Of a stretch of DNA of 64,000 nt, positions 20,770-29,502 are shown piece by piece. Source of the DNA: Symsagittifera roscoffensis (taxonomy: Eukaryota > Xenacoelomorpha > Acoela > Convolutidae). The number at the start of each line of letters is the position of its first letter. Position 1 is the first letter of the stretch. Under the pieces are notes generated by a model. That model saw only the letters and a program-made list of their open reading frames with translations, was not told the origin of the DNA and searched no databases. The DNA is taken from positions 35,058,052 to 35,122,051 of the forward strand of contig NC_087062.1 in NCBI RefSeq assembly GCF_963678635.1. Direction: 5' to 3'. A program made the translations under genes and the position numbers.

Positions 20770-22890
20770 AGAGGAGACCGCCAGAGTTTAGAGAGAAAGG
20801 TTCTTCACAAGGGCAATTGCCACCAGTGCAGGCCAGGTGAACGCTGTTGGGGGTGCTCGAAATACTTCTCACGAAGAGCCTGGTGAGCCGTTGAAATCTA
20901 CATCGAGCATGACGCTGAGAACGGGATCTCTCGACATTTTTAGGTACTCAGCCGGAAGGAAATCAAATACCTGGGGCAGAGCGCTTCAAAAGCCCATTAA
21001 CCAAGAAGAGGGGCAAACAAGACTGGGATGCCCGAAAAACGGCAGCACTTACAGCATCAGAGTATTTGACAGCACGAGTAGCTCGAGAAGTAGCTCCAGC
21101 GGATAAAGGCACTGCGGAGAACCCGATAAACATCGACAGCTCATTGGAGAGATCGATGTCCATCAAAAGCTTGGTGGGGAATCAACCAACTCCGGTAGTG
21201 ACAACAATGAATCGTCCAACGGATCAACCATTGGCATCCGAGAGGTTGGCCGACGGTGTTAAGTGAGATGTCGGAGTAAGAGAGTTGCAGACGAAACCGT
21301 CGGGTAAAACACTGACTATTGGTACAATTGTATCGTATTCCAGTTCAGAGGACGGGAGTGTTATTCGTATGGAAACGACCGTGCTTCCAAACAGTCCGGT
21401 GGTGGTGTCATCAGTCGAGGAGGGCGGCGGAGATACAGATGAAGAACAGGTTCTAAAATAGCCGATCCTTATGCGTTGTCAAGTATTCCACATCAAACAT
21501 TGGTTGTTTAACATTCGTGGTTGTTTAACATAAGTAGCTCAAGAAATAGATGCAGTTCTTTGCCAGGTGATAAATGGATTAAAATTGGTCAAAGGCCTGT
21601 CGAAAACAGTTGTTTCGCCACTCACTACCTTGAGCAGATTTTGGCATCAATATAACTCTTTGTATGTCGACGTAGACTGGGTATATCGTCGTAAAGAGCC
21701 CGTCGATGGTTCCACAATTCACAAGCAATTGTGTCTACCCACACATAAAACTTCTGAAGTACTTAAATTACTTCATGATAATGTCTCGTCCACTAACGAA
21801 CAGCTTAGAACGATTAAGGCAAAAATTTTATTGGCCGGGAGCCAAATCAGACTCTGAGGGTTGGATTTCTAGCTGCGAAATTATCAAAAATGTCAAAACC
21901 CTCAACAAAACATCAACAAACCATGCAGATTTGACCAGCTACAAGGCCATTTTTAAAGGTCGTGCCATTTGGAATGAGCAAAAATTCAGGTTGCCTAGTT
22001 TTGTAATCACTCAGTATCGGCTTCGAGACGCCGACTTTATTGTAAATAATTGAGAATTACGTTCGGGTGTACGACGCTAAATGCAGTTTTCAGAAAATCT
22101 CTACCATGGTGAAAAAAACCTGGTAATTATTTTACTTGGCCCGTCGATTAGATATCTCACGGAGGAACTAAAATTCATGGAATTGTGTCAATTATTGCGA
22201 ATCTTTACTTTGCAATGTTGATAACTTGATTGCATAACACGTCCAGTCCGTGGTCTTTGGTAATGACTGATCCTTTGGGGAAGAAAACTTCTTTGCATCT
22301 TTCCTGCATCTGATTTTGAGTTGACTCGATGGTATTTCTGCGACAATATTATGGACAAGCCGAAATGAAATCGATTTTTCAGTTTAACAATGAGCAACAA
22401 GGGGTTGTCATTCAGTCAGATGAGTCAGGATACATCAGTGGGGAAACAGACAGAGGATCAAACGCGCGAGTGTTTCACATTGAATTATTGAACACTGAAA
22501 TCACTATTCTTATAGGGTGCGACCTACAAGTTATACAGGCGTATACTTAGTTATCAACGAATAAGAGAGGATCTATCTTCTGTTGACTTTAATACCGATA
22601 CTAAACCAAATTTGGTATACGGAACTAAAATTGAGTTTAATCACAAAAACGCTCACATTTCGCGAAAAAGGATCATCGACTTTATCAATCAAGAAAGTTG
22701 TAAGATCCGTCATATGATACTCCATGGGTTGATATCGTTGACGTCAAAATTCAAAAACCGTAAGTTTTTCCTTCGTAGTGGATCTATGATTGGGTATCAC
22801 GCGGAAAAAGCTGATGCTGTATTGTATATACACTGTCATCTTGGGGAATTTGACTGTTTAGACCCAATATATCTCTTCTATATTGTCCGC
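20770..22890. other. Degenerate retroelement remains
   Basis: Apart from the integrase fragment, there are several short frames (20837-21266, 22329-22550, 22612-22893) of protein-like composition that I cannot assign. GC content is higher than in the neighbouring repeat blocks, which fits decayed mobile-element coding DNA. Confidence 0.4.
21567..21925 (+). pseudogene. Gypsy-type integrase N-terminal fragment
   Basis: Two frames overlap: VYRRKEPVDGSTIHKQLCLPTHKTSEVLKLLHDN, then (shifted) ERLRQKFYWPGAKSDSEGWISSC. Together this is the pre-integrase linker and H2C2 zinc-binding region of a Ty3/Gypsy integrase: His pair degraded, RFYWPG-type motif intact, the second CxxC broken. No core DDE domain follows. 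A relic of a different element from the one at 26-40 kb. Confidence 0.7.
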
Positions 22891-24675
22891 TAAGTCCCTT
22901 CCCTAAATACCAGAACCAGCAAGGAGTGAGCTGTGATCCGGTATTTGGTGACAATCCCTTCGGTTGAAAGGTTGAATTTGGTGGTCGATCGATGTACTAC
23001 ACTAGGTTGCGCCCCCTTTGCTCGATTGCTCTCGACTGTTCTCTTCCTGGGAAAGAATCGCATGAAACTTGATAGTAATTGAAATCAGAAATAAATATAT
23101 AAATTGCCGAGTATAAGGACCGCTAAGTGGCCTGAATACAATTTATTAAGTATCAATGAATTTAATCTGCGATAAGTTCCGGAAAGCTGCCTCTTGCAGT
23201 TCACTTTACAAACAATTCTTAACAACTCTTCAACTTTGCTTCACGAAGCTTAACTAAAAATCTCGCGTCGGGAACTCACTTTAAAATTTTCACGAGTCAC
23301 TCTCAGGACCCGTCTGAATTCTATAAGTCTCACCCCTTGTTCTCTCCAGTTCGGTGGTTGTCCCTTACTCGCGTATCGTTATCTTTATTTACTTTCGGTT
23401 CGGTCAGAGGCGTACCGTTCCCTATCCCTACTAGCATTCACTTATTTAGCTGCCACTCAGGACTTATCAGCTGAATCAACCATTAGGTCAGCTTTAATTA
23501 AACATCGGGGTGGCACTTAGTGAATCAGGACATACTGAGCAAACATTGGGTTCAACTACAAAATCAGCTCCCAATCGTATTTGACAAATGACCCCTTGCA
23601 TGATTTTATTTTAGTTCTTCCTAACTTTTTCCCTTTCCCATGAATTGGGTAGTTCTCACATAACCGGGAATTTAACTTCCATGATACTTGAAAAATTTCC
23701 ATTTTTGGTCATTTTAAATTTTATTCCCCTAAGTCCAAGGGCTGGGTAATTCCCTTCCCCGTGTCCGCTTTGATCCGAAAAAAAAAACACCACAAGAATT
23801 TATTTAATATGCTAGGGCTGTTCATAAAATCTTCATCCCGAAATTCCCATTTCCCCCCATAATTGTTCCCAATTTTTGTCCCGGGGCTGTATTTTTTACT
23901 TGCTTGTCGTTCTTATCGAAAGTCCAAGTGGAGTGGGTTAAGCTGACCCTAATGTTTGCTAATTACAGAAAATCACTTTCGCTCGGGTACAAAGGTCAAA
24001 ACTAAAAATTCTCAATTTAGGGGCCTCCCCTTACCTCCCCAGGTGGGTAGGTACCCCTTACGGGTCCTTACAAGGCTAATCTATTGCTTTTCAGGGGGTT
24101 TCGGGGGTCTTGGGGTCAAAAATGCCAAATGACCTCTTAGAGGTCATCCGAGGTCAAATGAGATCAAACACGTCCAAACGTCTTATTTTCGATGGGAGAT
24201 CATTCCCACAAAGTTTCATTCATATCGGACCATCCGTTCCCATATTTTCAAAAAATTTGGGTCAATTGACACTTTTCCCTAAAATTGCCATTTTCAACCC
24301 ATAGGAAGTTCCGGAGAGGATTGGGTCACTAGGGGTCCCCCTACTGGGTTGGGCCCCCTTCACATTGGTGCATTAAAATCACAAGTCAATTATCACTATC
24401 AGGTGTTAGTAGCCTAATTCAATTTTCAAGTGCTAATAGCTTCCGACGTAGTTGCCGGATTGGGTCCAAACATTTATACTTTATAGGTCTTCCCCCAACC
24501 TACCATCCCTCCAAGTTTCAGCCTCCTAGCATTATCAGGGGTCGAGAGATAACAAAAAGTGGGTTTTGTTTACATAGGGCGTAAAACCGGAAGTAATAAC
24601 TGGATGCGTTCAAAATCCCGGTGGTGAATTATCTCGGTTAAAATTATCTCTATTAACAAAGATGCGTTCAAATTT

Positions 24676-24709
24676 AGCCGGGCTTTATCTCGGTTAATAA
24701 AGCCCGGCT
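24676..24709. other. Perfect 13-bp hairpin
   Basis: AGCCGGGCTTTAT and ATAAAGCCCGGCT flank an 8-nt loop. It lies within a short tandem array of GATGCGTTCAAA / TTATCTCGGTTAA motifs (24601-24720) inside the diverged LTR-like segment. Confidence 0.8.
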
Positions 24710-24949
24710 GAAATTATCTCTATTAGTCACCCACCAACTTTCATAAGGATCGGACCAGTTTCCCAATCCGGGGGGGGGGGGTTCCAGATTTTGCGCGCTT
24801 TTTTTATTCTTCGCCCTAGAGGTCAAATTCAAGGTGCAGAGTCCGATTACGATTGTTTGCTCTCAAACTAAGCTTATCTATCACTTAATTTCATTGCTAC
24901 AAGGTCATACAGTCGGTTTACGTTAAAATCAAATTTCGCAATTTTCATC

Positions 24950-25547
24950 ATGAATTACCAATCTTACACCGATATCGTCGATTACCTAAGGGCTAAGGCT
25001 GAGGGTGGGGAAGCTTTCCCCCCCTACGTTTACCTCAAGGCAAAAGAGAGACTTTCGCAGGAAAGTTAGGTCTTATTCACTCAACGGTTCTAAGCTTACT
25101 CGCGCCGGCCAAGAGGTGCTACACGAAAATAATATAGAAGATACCCTTCGTCATATTCATGAGGCAGATTTAGACCATACTGGCGATTGCAAGGTCTTAC
25201 AGCAAAAGTGTCTCGCGCAATACCGCGCAGAAAACTTCCGAGGTTACTGCCAAGATGTCACCGTAACCTGCACCAAATGTAAGGAAGAGCGAATGGTCAT
25301 CCTAGACATCGTGACGATCATCGCGGGAGCTAAGTGGGGGAACATGTCCCGGCAATGCCGGGTAACAACCCTGGTAATGTGCTCCACCTCGTCCGGGAGA
25401 TCTTCATTACAGGTTGTTAATCCTGAAGGAGCAGTGCAAAAGAGTCTGTTAGATGCTCTGAAGAACTACCGGGAAGAACTGCGCCTCAGGGATGGGGGAA
25501 TCCCTCTGCTCCTTCAGATAGAGGAGTTAATATCAGTGTTGGGGTGA
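24950..25547 (+). pseudogene. LTR-borne Cys-cluster protein, diverged homologue
   Basis: A frame from the ATG at 24950 (MNYQSYTDIVDYLRAKAEG) runs to about 25070. An overlapping frame continues from about 25005 to 25547, so there is one shift, possibly at the C-run near 25020. The second part aligns with the first half of the protein at 27077: LRHIHEADLDHTGD against LRNLHKTALEHSGN, then CQDVTVTCTKCKEERM against CRDVCFACIKCTEARM. Three cysteines and the ExRM motif are conserved. The OTU-like C-terminal half is missing; after residue about 130 the sequence is unrelated. Function unknown. Confidence 0.55.
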
Positions 25548-25740
25548 CATTTGATCCCCCCACACCGACAACCGACAGTGGTTGCCGGAGGAGAGGAGGG
25601 AACGGGAAGTATTCGAGAGGAGTTAACCCACCCAAAACAAACAGAAAAGTTTAAGTTAATCGTCTTCATGTATTTAATTTCGTTGACCAAGAAAATATTG
25701 TACCATAATTCAAATGTTCAGCAAAAGAAATGACTTCTTT

Positions 25741-26407
25741 TTTTAGAGCGGACGTTTTGAAAATATTCGGTTCTAAAATGTTCAAGTTTGAAATGAGTCG
25801 AAAGTTGACAGGCCTCAATTTTGTTGATTTCGCGCACATCTGTCGAAATTGGTGACTTTTGGTCTTATCTTATCAAAATTGGTTACATTCAAAATAGCAT
25901 GGGGATAAAAGTAGCTATCTGAATTGGTAAGTATCACTTTTGAACTATCTTTCAACTCCCCCGCCAATAGTTTCGCGCCTACGCCTAATTTCCGTCGACG
26001 CACGAGGTCGGTTCGATTATCACGTGTGAAAATTGCGCTCTTACATACACAAATGTGCTAAGGCAGCCGTTCAAATAACTGATTTCCATTTTTGCACTGA
26101 GGAAGTTTGATGGGAAATACTTCGACGATCTCCTTTCTGAACCCGATCACGCAAGTTGTTTATCCAAACTACACATTAACAGCTAGCGATCCTATATCAC
26201 CAAAAATAAATGGTACAGGGAAAATGGATGCATTATGGTAATGCTCACTCGGTGGCTCAGACTCCTGAATCTTTGAGTTTATTTACACATTTTGATTTTT
26301 TGAATTCAATATCCTCGCTGCACACGGCTGGGTAGTTCTCCGACGAGAATATTCACCGAAGTGTTCGTGCAACGGTTTTAAAGTACTATAGAAGACCTGT
26401 TACTGGG
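25741..26407. other. Left flank of the LTR retroelement
   Basis: No gene recognised. It ends in CTGGG, the 5-bp target-site duplication of the element that follows. Confidence 0.6.
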
Positions 26408-26709
26408 TGTAAACGTGGGGGAATTCACAATATCTCTAGGCCGGTTTTTCTCACTCGTTATCGTCCTTCGCACCGCCGTGATATGTTCCCTTTAGTACTG
26501 GGGTCAGTGGTGCAACCGATTCCCGGTACTGTTTACAATCCCGAAAGGGTTGATTTGGTATTTGGCTTCTCTGTATCGTACTATGCTGCTTGCCCCGTGA
26601 TCTGTGCTCTTCCGACTGTATCTCACTCGTCAATCAATAGTCGATCGCAACAACAATTCCAATAATAAGAATGAATTAAGAAATAAGTATAACCAAATAC
26701 AGAGTAGCC

Positions 26710-26744
26710 TATAAATGGCTGGAATATAAATTATTCATTCAGTC
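26710..26744 (+). promoter_or_regulatory. Antisense TATA box and initiator in the LTR
   Basis: TATAAAT (26710-26716) is followed 31 bases later by the A of TCAGTC (26739-26744), an initiator-like motif at canonical spacing. It is on the plus strand, opposite to the retroelement, about 335 bases upstream of the OTU-like ORF. It is conserved in the right LTR (37377-37411). Function is inference. Confidence 0.45.
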
Positions 26745-27076
26745 AATGGAATGGGTCCGCGATTACTATTATTTAAACCCCTGCTTTCTGCAGTTCAATT
26801 AACACCTTACTATTAACTAACTAACTAACGTTCTCCTCGAGAACTTCTTTCAATATCGATCGTTCAACAACGATCCCACTATCCTCTAGATAGCCTAACT
26901 TGTATCCACTAACTAACTTAATCACGTTAACAAGTCTTCCAACTCGTTCCCACTTTACTTTGAGAATAAAGCGACTACCTTAGCTTGTAGCCCCAAATTG
27001 TCCTCACTAACTCAATGAGATACGACTTATTAACAATAAACTCTAAATCGTTCTTCACGAAGCTAACGTCACCCCC

Positions 27077-27844
27077 ATGTTACGTAACTTACATAAAACC
27101 GCCCTAGAGCACAGCGGAAATTACCTCGAGTTATATCGAGAAGCGCGAAAAACACATTTTATAGAGGGAAACCTCCAATCCGAGTGCAGGGATGTCTGCT
27201 TCGCGTGTATCAAATGTACCGAAGCCAGGATGATCTTATCCGACGAGGTCCCTATGCGGCACCTAACGGCCAAGACCCGCGAACGAATATGCCGGACGAT
27301 TATGACACCGGTATATAAAGCGAAGGGAAATCGTACGCATAAGCCTCGCGTCCCTGTCTTCGTTGCCGGGAAAAAGCCTATCGCCACTCAAGACTGCGAT
27401 AGTGCTAACGTTAATACGCACGAACCAATTACGATTGAAGGTGCTTGTACTCTTTCTTCTTGTTTACTGGATTGCATAAATTACCTTATTACCGGGAGAA
27501 AGGTACAGTCGTACCGTCTGCAACGAACCTTAGGGGATCGGCAATCGCGTGAACGAGGACGATTAAATTCTTTCTACTACCCTTATCACGATCCCAACAA
27601 AACGTTATTGTCCCGAGGAGTCATTGATTCCGACATGCACCTTCTCGCCGAAATGCTCGGGGTACATATCTACGAGTACCGGACCGACCTAAGTCCCCCT
27701 AGATGGAATTACATCGCGGGGAAAAAACACGGTCAAAACGGATCGGAAGCCATTTACCTCCAATACTGGATGCAACATGAGGGGGTTCATAAGGGGGAGG
27801 GGCATGTCGCCATTATTGCGGGGATGCGCCCAAAATCGACATAA
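27077..27844 (+). CDS. LTR antisense gene 1: Cys-cluster protein with OTU-like domain
   Basis: Intact 255-codon frame inside the left LTR, antisense to the retroelement. Residues 37-47 hold a cysteine cluster (CRDVCFACIKC) that could bind zinc. Residues about 120-248 resemble an OTU cysteine peptidase in order: a Cys box (SSCLLDCINYLI, candidate Cys129), the central helix-strand DMHLLAEMLGVHIYEY, then AIYLQY and a C-terminal GHVAII with candidate His243. OTU enzymes remove ubiquitin-like modifiers, and some viruses carry them against host immunity. The fold assignment rests on pattern only, because the DGNC motif is not exact. The frame is open 10 codons before the ATG. The same gene in the right LTR is broken, and a diverged homologue of the first half lies at 24950. 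Confidence 0.55.
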   Translation: MLRNLHKTALEHSGNYLELYREARKTHFIEGNLQSECRDVCFACIKCTEARMILSDEVPMRHLTAKTRERICRTIMTPVYKAKGNRTHKPRVPVFVAGKKPIATQDCDSANVNTHEPITIEGACTLSSCLLDCINYLITGRKVQSYRLQRTLGDRQSRERGRLNSFYYPYHDPNKTLLSRGVIDSDMHLLAEMLGVHIYEYRTDLSPPRWNYIAGKKHGQNGSEAIYLQYWMQHEGVHKGEGHVAIIAGMRPKST

Positions 27845-28079
27845 TTTTCTTCAAAATCCATTTTACTTTCACCTTTACGTATTATTACATATATCCCCCT
27901 CATTTTCATCTTGTTATTTAATTTCGACCATTTTGGGTATATATTATGCACATGCTTCGATTCGTTCAATTCTGACAAATATTTACTAAAAAAATATTTA
28001 CCAGCTTATAGGACGTTCGATTTTGGGCTGTGCCAATCATTCTAACTCGAATCACTGCTGTTTCAAGCCAATTTAAAAC

Positions 28080-28191
28080 GTGAGTATACTTCGGTATAAA
28101 CTTTCAATAATTTGGTTTGAATATTTTGCAACTTGTATTTTAGCCTTTCTTTTCACTTAACTTAGAAACAACTCCTTTTTATCCTATTTAG
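28080..28191 (+). promoter_or_regulatory. Candidate 5'-UTR intron of LTR antisense gene 2
   Basis: Donor ACG|TGAGTAT context (GT at 28080-28081) and acceptor CTTTTTATCCTATTTAG with AG at 28190-28191, 25 bases before the ATG. Identical in the other LTR (39768-39879). Splicing is inferred from sequence only. Confidence 0.4.
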
Positions 28192-28216
28192 AATCTATTT
28201 CTACAACAAAAACAAC

Positions 28217-28569
28217 ATGCCGTATCAAAACATCTGGCTGCTCAACCTTGAGGGGGTTTGGCCCGAGGCGGACCCCTTCTTTTGGTTCATTCAACCTCAA
28301 AAAAAGGAATTCCCAGTCAGAGTCCTTAACATCCGCGCGGCAGCACGCTTGGGAGACAAAAAAACGAGTTTGACGTGTTCCCTTTGTGGATCACCTTCTT
28401 TCGGGACGGCCAAGAGGACGTCGCTGCGCTGAATCCGGGGAGCCCCGTCGCCCAGGAGTTAATGGGCCAGTTACGAAAGTGGGCCAAAAAGTTGGGCTCA
28501 AGTCAGAAAGAACTGGCGGGCGACATTGGTGAGGTCGGGTCACTCGTTGACCTGGCCTCCGAGTCTTGA
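28217..28569 (+). CDS. LTR antisense gene 2: small unknown protein, frame change at A7
   Basis: From the ATG at 28217 one frame runs to 28432. A second frame (about 28350 to 28569) continues with a well-composed sequence (FPLWITFFRDGQED, VAQELMGQLRKWAKKLG). The two would join if the ribosome or polymerase slipped by one base at GAC AAA AAA ACG (A7). The two LTR copies are identical here, so the shift is not a private mutation. Upstream, a donor GTGAGTAT (28080) and an acceptor TCCTATTTAG (ending 28191) suggest a 112-base 5'-UTR intron, and TATATATTATG (about 27938) could be a TATA box. I do not recognise the protein. Total length would be near 118 residues. Confidence 0.45.
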
Positions 28570-28666
28570 TGCTAAATCGTAATTGTATATATATATTCAG
28601 ATTCAATTTACTTATGAAGCTGCGTTTTCCGGCTATATGAGTTTACGTAGAATCACACATTCTACA

Positions 28667-28679
28667 GTCTTCTCTCCTA
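28667..28679 (-). promoter_or_regulatory. Polypurine tract
   Basis: The minus strand reads TAGGAGAGAAGAC immediately before the 3' LTR start (TGTAGAATG). It is the expected plus-strand primer site. Confidence 0.65.
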
Positions 28680-29055
28680 TTATCTTATTCTCCCGAATAA
28701 GGGAGTCGCGTCGCCTAGTATTCCTATCTTAGATCTTTGTGTAATCGCAGACCCTTCAGTCAGTTTCCCCGAAATATAAAAGATACAGGTTCCTAGAGTA
28801 TAGCACTAATGAATGTAGGGTCAAGCCTCGCTTGACTCGGGGAAATGACTACTACAATTTACTCTTCAAAGTATAACCCAACCTCTTTCTCAATCATAAG
28901 TCAGGATATACCTGTCAGGAGGTGGGATTACACGACCATTTAAGTAGCACCGAATACACAGAACTTGGATATAACAGTTTGATTAAAACGTTTTAACTCA
29001 CGGCCGGTCGACTGGCTCCTCTCCCTCTCACTCACACTCACCCGCCCCTCTGCCC
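28680..29055 (-). other. Retroelement region between env and polypurine tract
   Basis: No ORF of note. A 7-bp inverted repeat GTCAAGC-CTC-GCTTGAC lies near 28832-28848 and could form a hairpin in the element RNA. Confidence 0.5.
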
Positions 29056-29502
29056 TCACAGGGTAGTATCCATTATCGCACTGGTCCCCACTCTCGGTCC
29101 ACGTTTGGAGGCGCCTTTCCACTTGCCCCTCATGTAACTTATCCCTCTTCCCACCAGCGGAGTACTGATCGCGTCGCTCGTGTCCGTCACCCTTGAAAGA
29201 CTCACATCCTCGAACGAAGGGTTCTCGGGAACCCTTAGGGGTAGGAGTATCTGTCCGCCCAACACATCCCCACTCGATGGTCCTTGGAGGTAAATGTTGG
29301 GTCTCGGGGGTCCCCTCTCGAACTGCGGGTCAAATCTGGGTGGGGGAACCCCTCGTGTTCGGGATGGGGGTACACAACAATAGGAATCCTCGAATTCTTC
29401 GCCTCGTCGGCATCGCATATTCACTCGTAACAGTTGGGCCTCCTTGAAAAACCTCGCCAATACACACACGCTAGGATCAAGAACACAGTCACTAATAGCC
29501 AA
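29056..29502 (-). other. Unknown ORF overlapping the end of env
   Basis: A 148-codon frame, Pro/Arg-rich in the middle (PPSRTRGVPPPRFDPQF), overlapping the C-terminal end of the env frame. It could be a cytoplasmic-tail extension reached by frameshift or a separate accessory frame. No recognised domain. Confidence 0.35.

Larger units (their letters stand above)
22890..25740 (+). repeat. Diverged relative of the 26.4-28.7 kb LTR
   Basis: The order of features parallels that LTR in the same orientation. An AAATCAGAAATAAATATATAAATTG segment resembles the LTR's TATA region, followed by CTGCAGTTCA/TTGCAGTTCA-like, ACTTCACGAAGC-like and CTAAC(T)-rich tracts, then a homologous Cys-cluster ORF. Nucleotide identity is low and no ends, TSD or internal domains are recognisable, so this is a solo or fragmentary LTR of a related older family. 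It contains a perfect hairpin (24676-24709) and a G12 run (24770-24781). Confidence 0.5.
26408..28666 (-). repeat. 3' LTR (2259 bp)
   Basis: Plus-strand ends TGTAAACG and TTCTACA. At 2.26 kb it is long for a Gypsy LTR, and the length is explained by the antisense genes within it. CTGGG adjoins its left end and the polypurine tract its right end. Confidence 0.93.
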
